From: an uncultured Coriobacteriaceae bacterium
Lineage (GTDB): Bacteria; Actinomycetota; Coriobacteriia; Coriobacteriales; Eggerthellaceae
Length of the DNA: 6,756 nt
NCBI GenBank assembly: GCA_900554945.1
Contig: USJN01000084.1
Coordinates: 1 to 6,756 of the forward strand
Direction of reading: 5' to 3'
Shown here: one piece after another, positions 1-6,713 of the stretch
How positions within the stretch are numbered: the first letter of the stretch is position 1
Layout of the letters: every line of letters begins with the position of its first letter
Translations under genes and position numbers: made by a program
The notes under the pieces: model-generated
What the model was told of the DNA's origin: nothing
Seen by the model: only the letters and a program-made list of their open reading frames with translations
The model's database searches: none

Positions 1-1436
1 AGCACGATTCCTCTACGAACGAGGTGACGTTCACCAACTCGGCCAGCGCCGAGTCGGGAAGCAAGAAGTTCGATTCCGGCAGCGGAAGCGTCACCATTAA
101 GAACAACGTAATCAAAAAGACTGGCGAGCAGGTCGGCAACAGCAACCGTGTCAAGTACACCATCCTCGTCAACGAGTCGGCTGTCGACCTCATGGCCGGA
201 AGAGATTTCCTCGAGCTTATCGACACCATGGACGCCAAATGCACGCTGGCGCCGTCGACGCTCAAGGTATACGAGCGGGGGAACGGCGTCTGGCAGCTGC
301 TGGGCGAGAACGCCTTCTCGTCGAAGATGGAGCAGGTCGAAAGTGGCGCCGGCCCATGCACGCAGCTGACCCTCAATGTGCCCGACGGCAAATACCTCAA
401 GGTCGAGTACGAGGTCATCCCAAGCGGAAATCCCGGCGACAAGGTTTCTCTTTCCAACACCGCCAAGTTGACGGGTGTGACGGGGGGCTCTGCGACCGAC
501 GCGCAAACATGGACCGTCAGATCGGTTTCTGCCAGCGCGGGTGGAAACGGCTACGGCATCACGATGACCAAGTACGATGCCCAAAAGGTCGGCGCGACGC
601 TTGAGGGAGCGGAGTTCAAGCTCTATAGCGTGGACGCGGACCAGGCTGCGGCAGCGGGCGTGGAAAACGCCAGGACGTTGTTCGAAACTGCCGGGACCAA
701 TGCCGATGGCAAGATCTCGTTCGGCACGAGTGCCAAGAAGATGGGCAACTGCGTGCTCTACCAGCTTGTAGAGTCGAAGGCGCCAGTTGGCTATGCCGTG
801 GCGGGCCCGAAGTGGATCATGCTCAAAGGTAATGCGAGCGACGATGATTACCAAGCCGCGCTCGAAAAGGCGAAGACCGTTGTCGGCGACGCGGAGATTA
901 TCGGCGATGGCAAAAAGGATGAGATTTGGGTTTATGACAATCGGCTGACGGGCAGCGCACAAATCGTCGCGAAGAAAGTGCTCGAAGGGGGAACGTTCAA
1001 GGCAGGCCAGTTCTCGTTTGCGCTCAAGGACGCTGAGGGCAAGGTGCTTCAGACGGTAACAAACGACGCTGAGGGGAACGTCGCCTTCTCCGTTGAGTAC
1101 AATAAAGCGGGCGACTACCACTACACCATCTCCGAGGTTGTCCCCGAAGGTGCCGAGAACAACGTCAAGGACCACATCACCTACGATACGCTCGAGCATG
1201 AGGTTACGGTCAGCGTGACCAATGGCGAGGGAAAGCTCGATGCCGCTGTCGCCTACGACAACGACTCCTCGACTCCCCCGACGTTCGCCAACAAGTATTC
1301 GGTCATCCTGCCTGCTGCCGGCGGAGCGGGGACGATGGCGACCTACCTGGTCGGCGCCGTGCTTCTTTCCATCGCAGCTGCTCGGATACATCGATTCCGC
1401 ACCAATGCAAAAAGAGGAGGTCTGGGCCGTGATTAG
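1..1436 (+). CDS. Pilus tip/adhesin-like surface protein with LPAAG sorting signal (5' end outside window)
   Basis: The reading frame is open from base 3, so the GTG at 24 is an internal valine in a beta strand (NEVTFTN), not a start; 477 residues are visible. In order: a beta-rich isopeptide/DUF11-like region (about 87-477) with two cysteines (240-242, 357-359); a CnaB/SpaA-type domain (about 555-950) with the strand lysine in MTKYDA (570-572) and the E-box YQLVESKAPVGY (Glu at 771-773); then an FctA/Spy0128-like pilin isopeptide domain (about 957-1295), recognisable from AKKVLEGG, GQFSFALKD, ISEVVPEG and the closing FANKY asparagine (1290-1292). The end is a cell-wall sorting signal: LPAAG (1308-1322), a hydrophobic segment and a basic tail. 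By family, this is a wall- or pilus-linked protein assembled by sortase. Its place first in the operon, before minor and major pilins, suggests the tip adhesin. The ligand-binding part would lie upstream of the window and is not visible. The family call is firm; the tip role is inferred. Confidence 0.9.
   Translation, partial: HDSSTNEVTFTNSASAESGSKKFDSGSGSVTIKNNVIKKTGEQVGNSNRVKYTILVNESAVDLMAGRDFLELIDTMDAKCTLAPSTLKVYERGNGVWQLLGENAFSSKMEQVESGAGPCTQLTLNVPDGKYLKVEYEVIPSGNPGDKVSLSNTAKLTGVTGGSATDAQTWTVRSVSASAGGNGYGITMTKYDAQKVGATLEGAEFKLYSVDADQAAAAGVENARTLFETAGTNADGKISFGTSAKKMGNCVLYQLVESKAPVGYAVAGPKWIMLKGNASDDDYQAALEKAKTVVGDAEIIGDGKKDEIWVYDNRLTGSAQIVAKKVLEGGTFKAGQFSFALKDAEGKVLQTVTNDAEGNVAFSVEYNKAGDYHYTISEVVPEGAENNVKDHITYDTLEHEVTVSVTNGEGKLDAAVAYDNDSSTPPTFANKYSVILPAAGGAGTMATYLVGAVLLSIAAARIHRFRTNAKRGGLGRD
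1414..1420 (+). promoter_or_regulatory. Ribosome binding site of the minor pilin, inside the end of the adhesin gene
   Basis: A strong GAGGAGG lies 8 bases before the GTG at 1429. It fixes that start over earlier in-frame codons (for example 1222) that lie deep inside the adhesin gene and would put junk sequence before a clear signal peptide. Confidence 0.85.
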
Positions 1437-3132
1437 CTGCAGCGTCAAATCTCGCGCCTACAGGCTCGTTGCCCTTCTCTGCATGCTTGCGCTAACGCTG
1501 GTGCCGATCCTTCCAAGGGCAGCCTCGGCGTCTTCTGCATCTGAGAATGCAACTGCAACGGGCACTCTCACGGTGTCGGGTTCAACCGCGGACGCGTACG
1601 AAGCGTACCAGCTCTTTGACGCGAAGGTTGCCGATGCGCGCGGCTCCGGGGGCAAGCTGGCCACCAGCGTGGCGTGGGCAAGTGACGCCGTGCGAGATGC
1701 CGTGCTCCCCGTTCTGCGGGAAGCTGGCATGGATACCGCGGGAGCTGCTGCCCAGGACGTTGCCGAGTGGCTCGACGCCGACGGTCATATGACCCACTCG
1801 CTTGCCATGGAGCTCGCCTGTGCGGTTCGTTCGACCGGCGTGGAACCCAAGGCGATGTCCGCTGGCTTTAGCATGGAACTCCCCGACGGGTATTGGCTCA
1901 TCGTCGCCGAAGAGGACGCCATAGGCGAGTCTCAGGTGGGCACGGCGCCGATATTTACGCTGGTGGGCGGCGCTCCGGTCACCGTTGCGCCTAAGGCCGC
2001 TGTGCCAGAGGTTCGCAAACACGTGCTCGAAGATTCGGACGGCGCGTGGCGAAAGGCCGCCGACGCCACTGTGGGCGATGACCTATACTGGCGCCTTTGC
2101 GCCACGATTCCGGCGGGCCTTGCCGGCTACGACGTGTACACGGTCGAGTTCGCCGACGCCATGAGCGCGGGGCTCGATTCCGCCAAAGTCGCCTCGAGCG
2201 CGCGCGTCTATGTGGCCGCGGGGGACGACGGAGGATTCGATGCGGTCTTCATCGCGGGCAGCTCCGTGGGCAGCGAGCCTACGAACGGCTGGGAGGACAT
2301 CACCGCTGGGTGCGTCATCTCGGTCGACGCCGGGACCAGCACCTTCACCGTTCGGACGGGTGATCTTGTCGCCGCGCTTGGTGGTGCGGAGAAGTTCGCG
2401 GGTGGAGCCCGTGTGGTCGTCGTCTACAACGCGCCTTTGGGCGCGGGTGCCAACCGCGGTGCAGAGAAGGGCAACCCCAACGAAGTGTACCTGCGCTACC
2501 CGCGCTCACCTTTCGCCGAACAGGGCGGGGAGGGCGGCTATACCCGAACTCCGAGCGACGACGCTACCGCTTACACCTGGGATCTCGCGCTCGTCAAGCG
2601 CGCAAGCGACGACCAAAGGCCGCTTTCGGGTGCCGTGCTGCGCATCACCGACGACCGCGGGCGTCGGCTTGCGGCTGACGGGACGTGGACCGAGGGCGAT
2701 GCGACCATTACTACCGGCGCGGACGGGCGCGTGACAATCGGTGGCGTGGACTCTGGGGCGCTCTCGGTCGAGGAGGTCTCGGCGCCTGAAGGCTACGCCG
2801 GTTTCACGGGCGCACGGGCGCTTACCCTTGCGATCGAGGGGCTCGACGTTCAACAGGTCGCTGCTGCGAGACCCACGCTTTCCGTGATAGCCGAAGAGCC
2901 GCTGCTCGTCGAGGCGGTGGATGCCGCTTCGGGTACTGCGGAGGCGGCGGTTCTGAACTCGCCGGAATCCCCGGGCCCGGGCGAGTGGTTCGAAGGGCTT
3001 CTTTCCAAGACCGGCGATCGGTGCCTGGTCTCCGTATTCGTACTTGTGGCCGCAGGAGCAGCCGCTGGAATTCTGCTTGTGGTTGGGTCGCGCCTATTTG
3101 GGCGGGGAGGAGGCCGTCGTCGTGACGAGTAG
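1429..3132 (+). CDS. Minor (accessory) pilin, Spa/Fim type, with atypical LSKTG sorting motif
   Basis: The protein is 567 residues from the GTG start, which overlaps the adhesin stop by 8 bases (GTGATTAG). Residues 1-33 form a Sec signal peptide: Lys and Arg near the start, a hydrophobic core LVALLCMLALTLVPIL, and likely cleavage after ASA. Residues about 45-190 match the N-terminal domain of the major pilin downstream (shared WASDA and AQDxAxWL), so the two pilins are paralogues. Residues about 190-362 are a fimbrial isopeptide (D2-type) domain starting VAPKAAVPEVRK; Lys189 is the counterpart of the pilin-motif lysine. Its closing motif reads YPRSP rather than YSNNP. Residues about 384-511 are a CnaB domain with Lys390, E-box Glu449 (EEVSAPEGY) and closing Asn510. 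The C-terminus has LSKTG (525-529), a hydrophobic helix (about 532-552) and a basic tail. By family it is exported and incorporated into, or at the base of, the pilus. Which of these is not decided by the sequence. Confidence 0.9.
   Translation: MISCSVKSRAYRLVALLCMLALTLVPILPRAASASSASENATATGTLTVSGSTADAYEAYQLFDAKVADARGSGGKLATSVAWASDAVRDAVLPVLREAGMDTAGAAAQDVAEWLDADGHMTHSLAMELACAVRSTGVEPKAMSAGFSMELPDGYWLIVAEEDAIGESQVGTAPIFTLVGGAPVTVAPKAAVPEVRKHVLEDSDGAWRKAADATVGDDLYWRLCATIPAGLAGYDVYTVEFADAMSAGLDSAKVASSARVYVAAGDDGGFDAVFIAGSSVGSEPTNGWEDITAGCVISVDAGTSTFTVRTGDLVAALGGAEKFAGGARVVVVYNAPLGAGANRGAEKGNPNEVYLRYPRSPFAEQGGEGGYTRTPSDDATAYTWDLALVKRASDDQRPLSGAVLRITDDRGRRLAADGTWTEGDATITTGADGRVTIGGVDSGALSVEEVSAPEGYAGFTGARALTLAIEGLDVQQVAAARPTLSVIAEEPLLVEAVDAASGTAEAAVLNSPESPGPGEWFEGLLSKTGDRCLVSVFVLVAAGAAAGILLVVGSRLFGRGGGRRRDE
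3001..3129 (+). other. Atypical C-terminal sorting signal (LSKTG) of the minor pilin
   Basis: The motif, at 3001-3015, is Leu-Ser-Lys-Thr-Gly followed by Asp, where LPKTGD would be expected. It is followed by a hydrophobic helix and the tail RGGGRRRDE, so the signal is otherwise complete. The serine codon is TCC, one base from the proline codon CCC. Confidence 0.8.
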
Positions 3133-3208
3133 CTGCTTCACGCCGTTTTGCATGTTGTTCCCGCTATGGCCGCGCCGCCTCGCGCTTGCCCGTCCGTCTC
3201 CAATGCTC

Positions 3209-3232
3209 GGCTCAAAGTGCGGCTCGAGTGCC
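3209..3232 (+). repeat. Near-perfect tandem repeat of about 12 bases in the inter-pilin gap
   Basis: GGCTCAAAGTGC (3209-3220) is followed directly by GGCTCGAGTGCC (3221-3232); the copies share GGCTC and, with a one-base shift, AGTGC. The repeat overlaps the hairpin above and partly creates its stem. Confidence 0.45.
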
Positions 3233-3238
3233 GCTTTT
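3214..3238 (+). terminator. Weak hairpin with T-run between the minor and major pilin genes
   Basis: GCGGC (3219-3223) pairs with GCCGC (3230-3234) around a 6-base loop. A lower arm of A-T and G-T pairs (3215-3217 with 3236-3238) follows after one T-T mismatch, and the T-run TTTT is at 3235-3238. The stem is short, so this may be a partial terminator, an attenuator or an RNA 3'-end stabiliser, or chance in GC-rich DNA. It was found by eye with no folding energy calculated. Confidence 0.3.
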
Positions 3239-3261
3239 GCCTCATCATCACCCTTCTTATA

Positions 3262-3267
3262 GAGAGG
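3262..3267 (+). promoter_or_regulatory. Ribosome binding site deciding the TTG start of the major pilin
   Basis: GAGAGG ends 8 bases before TTG at 3276. The TTG is followed by a typical signal peptide starting Lys-Thr-Ser-Lys. The in-frame upstream start at 3186 would add about 30 low-complexity residues rich in His, Pro and Arg before the signal peptide and is not credible. Confidence 0.8.
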
Positions 3268-3275
3268 AACCAAAC

Positions 3276-5048
3276 TTGAAGACAAGCAAAAACTTCGCTC
3301 GCCTCGTCCTTGCAGCGGGCCTTACCGTGACGATGACCCTCGGCAACGTGGTCGGCCCCGCAGCCATGGCGTTTGCGGAAGGCACAGGGTCGACCGTCAC
3401 GTTTGTGGACGTGGATTACTCGACTTCTTCGACCTATAAGGGCATCCAGATCTTCAAGGCGACGGTCGCTACGGCCGATGGAGCCACGACGGTGAGCAAC
3501 ATCGAGTGGGCCAGCGACGCCGCCAAGGCAGCTGTGGTGGCCGCCATCCAGGCGAAGGACGCCTCCTATACCAGCGAGAACGCGCAGGATGCCGCCGATT
3601 GGCTGAGCGCCCACGCCGGGGTTACCGGGATCGACTCGAAGGTCGCAAGCGACAACGTCTTGAGCATGATCGCTGCCAACTTGGATGGCAATGACGCTTG
3701 GCGGACGACGGCCGCGCCCGACGCGTCCCTTTCCGGCCTCGAGGCGGGCTACTGGCTCTTCCTCACCGCCACCGTTGGCACCCCCGACGGCAGGTCGACC
3801 GATACGTTCACCTCTCCCGTGTACGCCGTGATCGACGGTGTGAGCGCGGCGACCGTCACCCCCAAGAAGGGCGTGCCCACGGTCGAGAAGAAGATTCTCG
3901 ACGATGCGGACGCTGCCGGCGCTGACATCAAGGACTCCGACAAATGGAAGGACGTCGCCGACTCCCAGATCGGCCAGGAGATGAACTACCGGCTCACCGG
4001 CACGATCGCCAGCAACTACGTCACCTTCGACACGTATGCCTACAAGTTCACCGACGTGCTCTCCGGCGGTCTTGATTACGTCGACGGCTCGGTTGAGGTG
4101 TACGCGAAAAACGATGGCACTTATTCCCAAATCGATGCGGGCAAGTACGATGTGGCCTGGGGTGCCAATACGCTGACGGTGGAGTTCAAGGTCGGCGATG
4201 GCAAGAAGGGTCTCAAGGACGTCGAGGGCGTCACCGCAGATACCCAGATCGTCGTCTTCTATAAGGCCAAGCTCAATGGCAACGCCGTGATCGGCAACGC
4301 TGCAGGCGACACCGAGGGCGGCAATCCCAACACCGTCAAACTCACGTACTCCAACAACCCGTATACCGAGGGCACGGGCGAGACGATCGAGGACGCCGTC
4401 GCCGACTTCGCGTTCAAGCTCAACCTCAACAAGGTTGACCAGGGCACCGAGAAGGGCCTTGCGGGCGCCGTCTTCACCATCCAGTCCGCAGACGCGAGCA
4501 CCAAGGATTTGTACGTTGCTTCGAAGGCGGATACCGTCGCGGGCGTCGTCGCGGGCCAGCTTGTGACTGTTGCCGATGCCAGCAACCTCCCCGAGTACGT
4601 GAAGTTCACGTCCGATGGCGACGGCAAAATCGCCGCCTCTGGACTCGATGCCGGTTCCTACAAGGTGACCGAGGTCCAGACCCCCGACGACACCAAGTAC
4701 ACGAAGGCCGATCCCTTCACCTTCGCCATTACCCCGACGTATGACGACGCTGCCATGAAGGTAACGGGCCTTACGGCGGCGGTCTCTGAGGCCGACAAGG
4801 GTCGCACCGACATCGCCTTCGGCACGCTCGACGGCACTGCCGGGGACAACAAGCTGACCGGCACGGACGGCACCGGCGCCGACGCGGCATCTGGCGAAGT
4901 CACCATCAACGTTGGCAACACCAAGTCTGTGGGCCTTCCCGTCACCGGCCTTGATGGCGTGACGCTCACCTGGGTGGTGGGCGGCGCGGTGCTCGTCATT
5001 GGCGTGGCGCGCCTCATCCGTAACCGTCGCGCGGATTCCGAGGAGTAG
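3276..5048 (+). CDS. Major (backbone) pilin, Spa/Fim type, LPVTG-anchored
   Basis: The protein is 590 residues from a TTG start. Residues 1-34 are a Sec signal peptide (KNFARL, hydrophobic core, cleavage after AMAFA). Residues about 40-190 are the N-terminal domain. At 193-206 lies TVTPKKGVPTVEKK, whose Lys197 or Lys198 is the likely counterpart of the YPK pilin lysine that accepts the next subunit. Residues about 200-362 are a fimbrial isopeptide D2-type domain (Lys205/206, ending NPNTVKLTYSNNP). Residues about 378-549 are a CnaB domain with Lys386, Glu466 (YKVTEV) and closing Asn545/Asn548. It carries an insertion around residues 403-445. The C-terminus has LPVTG (554-558), a hydrophobic helix and the tail RNRRADSEE. 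The mature chain has no cysteine. By family it polymerises through sortase-made Thr-Lys links into the shaft. Backbone status follows from its intact motifs and its place before the sortase gene. It is a clear paralogue of the preceding minor pilin. Confidence 0.93.
   Translation: MKTSKNFARLVLAAGLTVTMTLGNVVGPAAMAFAEGTGSTVTFVDVDYSTSSTYKGIQIFKATVATADGATTVSNIEWASDAAKAAVVAAIQAKDASYTSENAQDAADWLSAHAGVTGIDSKVASDNVLSMIAANLDGNDAWRTTAAPDASLSGLEAGYWLFLTATVGTPDGRSTDTFTSPVYAVIDGVSAATVTPKKGVPTVEKKILDDADAAGADIKDSDKWKDVADSQIGQEMNYRLTGTIASNYVTFDTYAYKFTDVLSGGLDYVDGSVEVYAKNDGTYSQIDAGKYDVAWGANTLTVEFKVGDGKKGLKDVEGVTADTQIVVFYKAKLNGNAVIGNAAGDTEGGNPNTVKLTYSNNPYTEGTGETIEDAVADFAFKLNLNKVDQGTEKGLAGAVFTIQSADASTKDLYVASKADTVAGVVAGQLVTVADASNLPEYVKFTSDGDGKIAASGLDAGSYKVTEVQTPDDTKYTKADPFTFAITPTYDDAAMKVTGLTAAVSEADKGRTDIAFGTLDGTAGDNKLTGTDGTGADAASGEVTINVGNTKSVGLPVTGLDGVTLTWVVGGAVLVIGVARLIRNRRADSEE
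4935..5045 (+). other. Cell-wall sorting signal of the major pilin (LPVTG)
   Basis: LPVTG is at 4935-4949, followed by a hydrophobic stretch (WVVGGAVLVIGVARLI) and an Arg-rich end. The class C sortase encoded next is expected to cleave between Thr and Gly. Confidence 0.9.
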
Positions 5049-5093
5049 CTGGCGCGCCGGCCTGCTATCTCATTGAGTGGGCTTCTTGCTTTC

Positions 5094-5128
5094 GGGAGGC
5101 GGGGACCTGGGGTTTTCGACCTGCGGGG
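5094..5128 (+). other. G-tract cluster in the sortase leader (possible RNA quadruplex)
   Basis: Four G-runs lie on the + strand at 5094-5096, 5101-5104, 5109-5112 and 5125-5128, separated by 4, 4 and 12 bases, in the 199-base stretch between the major pilin stop and the sortase start. Spacings of 4 and 4 suit a quadruplex; the last loop is long. The rest of this stretch shows no convincing promoter or terminator. Confidence 0.3.
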
Positions 5129-5232
5129 CCTCGCTTCTCGGGCGATGTTCGCGCGGCTACTTCTCATTCCCACTTGCTATGTACGCTGTCGACCATGAAA
5201 GTAACCCCCATACAGCTATGAGAATCGACGTT

Positions 5233-5237
5233 GGAGG
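5233..5237 (+). promoter_or_regulatory. Ribosome binding site deciding the sortase start
   Basis: GGAGG lies 10 bases before ATG at 5248. Earlier in-frame ATGs at 5077, 5179 and 5218 lack a good site and would add non-conserved residues before the basic, cytoplasmic N-terminus. Confidence 0.7.
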
Positions 5238-5247
5238 CGCCGAACCG

Positions 5248-6174
5248 ATGAAGCACCGAGACGAGCAGAAAGCGACGGGCACCCCCGCTTCAGGTGGCAA
5301 GAAGCACCGCAGGCGTTTGCCTCGCTGGGCTGACCGGCTCATCACCATGCTCGTCATCCTTATCGGCGTCGGCCTTATGGTGTGGCCTTGGGTCCTCGAC
5401 CGGTTTGAGGTGTCGGGCGTCTTCAACCAGATCAGCGCCGTGTCCAGCACAGTGGACGCCCTTCCCGCAGAGGAGCGCGAGCGAATTCTTCTCCAGGCGC
5501 GCGCGTACAATGAACTGCTTGCCGGCGAGAGCCCCGAGCTTCCCGCAGATGAGGTCGAGCCTTACGAGGAGCAGCTCATATTCGACCGCGACCCCATGAT
5601 GAGCTGGGTGGAAATCCCCTCCATCAACGTGAGCATGCCGATTTACCACGGAACAGGCGAGGAAGTGCTCATGGCTGGCGTCGGTCACCTTGAAGGAACG
5701 AGCCTGCCTGTTGGCGGGGCATCCTCGCATTGCGTGCTCACGGCCCACTCCGGGATGCGCAACCTCAGTATGTTCGACGATATCCATGCGCTTGGAGAGG
5801 GCGACCTCGTCCTTCTTCACACGATGAACCAGACGCTCGCATACAAAGTGGCGAGCTCTGAGGTGGTGTGGCCCGACGAGGTCGAATCGCTTGCCATCGA
5901 GCCGGGGGGCGACAAGCTTACGCTTGTGACCTGCACGCCCTATGGCGTGAACGACCACCGGCTGCTCGTCCACTGCGATCGCACCGAATATGCCGAGCAG
6001 GAGGTCGCCGAGCAGAAGAGCCTTTTAGCGAGGCATTGGGGCAAGCGCGAGGTTGCGGTTCTCGTCGTTGCGGCCGCCATGGCGCTTATCTTGCTGGACA
6101 TCGTCATTCATCGGGTTCGCCAGCGGCGCGGCGGCGGTCCAGCGAGCGGCAACCGGAGCGGCGGCGGTCGCTGA
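5248..6174 (+). CDS. Class C (pilin-polymerising) sortase
   Basis: The enzyme is 308 residues from ATG 5248. It has a basic N-terminus (KKHRRR), a first membrane helix (about 32-50), an outside catalytic domain, a second membrane helix (about 269-288) and a short Arg/Gly tail. Two membrane helices are typical of class C pilin sortases. Family motifs are MSWVEIPSINV, PIYHGTGEEVL, GVGHLEGTSLPVGG, the catalytic histidine in LTAHSGM (His167), and LVTCTPYGVNDHRLLV with catalytic Cys229 and Arg238. By family it is a transpeptidase that cleaves the LPxTG-like motif and joins pilin subunits to the acceptor lysine of the next one. The usual DPW/DPF lid motif before the catalytic domain is not seen; EPY at 104-106 is the nearest candidate. 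Cys162 and Cys243 are extra cysteines. Its position right after the pilins makes them its likely substrates. The 199-base leader may keep its expression lower than that of the pilins. Confidence 0.94.
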   Translation: MKHRDEQKATGTPASGGKKHRRRLPRWADRLITMLVILIGVGLMVWPWVLDRFEVSGVFNQISAVSSTVDALPAEERERILLQARAYNELLAGESPELPADEVEPYEEQLIFDRDPMMSWVEIPSINVSMPIYHGTGEEVLMAGVGHLEGTSLPVGGASSHCVLTAHSGMRNLSMFDDIHALGEGDLVLLHTMNQTLAYKVASSEVVWPDEVESLAIEPGGDKLTLVTCTPYGVNDHRLLVHCDRTEYAEQEVAEQKSLLARHWGKREVAVLVVAAAMALILLDIVIHRVRQRRGGGPASGNRSGGGR

Positions 6175-6251
6175 GGATTATTTCGAGTCCAACGACGGCG
6201 GCGAGCCCCAGAGGCGGCAACGACGCTGAGGCGAACCCCTTAATTTCTTAG

Positions 6252-6686
6252 CTACCGCTGAATCCAGGAGGTCTCGGGACGGCAGATAAGACGCGCGTTG
6301 TTGTAGGCCATCTCAATCGTGAGGCAGGTGCGTGCGGCGTAGAACCCGTCTTCGCGCTGGATGGTCAGCGCCAGTTCGGGCTTGTCGCTGGTCAGGCACA
6401 GCGGCAGCAGCAACTGGATCCGGCCGCCATAGAACTGCGGCACGGCGAGCGTATAGTTGGCCGCGGCGCGGCGGGCTGCCTCGACGACGGCGCCCTCGAA
6501 GGCGCGGCGCAGCAGCAGCGAGTTGTCTTCTCCCATGAGGCTCGCGGGAATGCGCGTCAAGTTCTCCTCATCGCCTAAGATGTGGTCGATATTGGATCGG
6601 ATGGGCAGGCGGTAGTCGAAGACGAGCTCAGAGGGATCCTCGGCAAAGTGCACGCGGCAGGGCAGGTATTCGAAGGCGACCAGCAT
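6252..6686 (-). CDS. DUF3825-like protein, C-terminal part (likely remnant of an interrupted gene)
   Basis: The frame from ATG 6686 encodes 144 residues. I recognise the DUF3825 style from its blocks: RSNIDHILGDEENLTRIP, NYTLAVPQFYGG followed by IQLLLPLCL, then LTIEMAYNNARLICRP and a Trp near the end. The function of this family is not established; it was recalled from memory and not searched. The protein begins in the middle of the domain: codons before the ATG (KGFFKESDS) fit the family's usual run-in, and a TAG stands just before them at 6714-6716. A weak GAGAG lies 7-8 bases before the ATG, so a short product could be made, but it would lack the N-terminal part. The gene converges on the pilus operon with 77 bases between the stops, so it is not part of that operon. 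Confidence 0.65.
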   Translation of the reverse strand: MLVAFEYLPCRVHFAEDPSELVFDYRLPIRSNIDHILGDEENLTRIPASLMGEDNSLLLRRAFEGAVVEAARRAAANYTLAVPQFYGGRIQLLLPLCLTSDKPELALTIQREDGFYAARTCLTIEMAYNNARLICRPETSWIQR

Positions 6687-6713
6687 GGAGTCACTCTCTT
6701 TGAAAAAGCCCTT

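Noticed and set aside
1222..1428. Upstream extension of the minor pilin frame
   Set aside because: It overlaps the conserved isopeptide domain and sorting signal of the adhesin in another frame, and would bury the signal peptide and the strong ribosome site at 1414-1420.
3237..3262. Possible promoter (TTGCCT and TTATAG) before the major pilin
   Set aside because: The spacer is only 14 bases and the -10 would overlap the ribosome binding site, leaving almost no leader.
3138..4130. Long open frame on the minus strand opposite the major pilin (330 codons)
   Set aside because: Its composition (rich in Gly, Val, Arg, His) is typical of antisense frames in GC-rich genes; there is no recognisable domain, and the + strand protein is a clear pilin.
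5051..5058. GGCGCGCC palindrome just after the major pilin stop
   Set aside because: It is a short palindrome without a T-run or extended stem; likely chance in GC-rich DNA.
5077..5247. Longer N-terminus of the sortase
   Set aside because: The residues are not sortase-like and no ribosome site supports these starts; GGAGG before 5248 does.
5290..5973. Minus-strand frame of 227 codons inside the sortase gene
   Set aside because: It is a shadow of the sortase reading frame; no domain or ribosome site was seen.
6125..6169. Imperfect 15-base direct repeat (copies ending GCGGCGGTC at 6139 and 6169)
   Set aside because: It encodes the Arg/Gly-rich tail of the sortase and is easily explained by low-complexity GC-rich coding.
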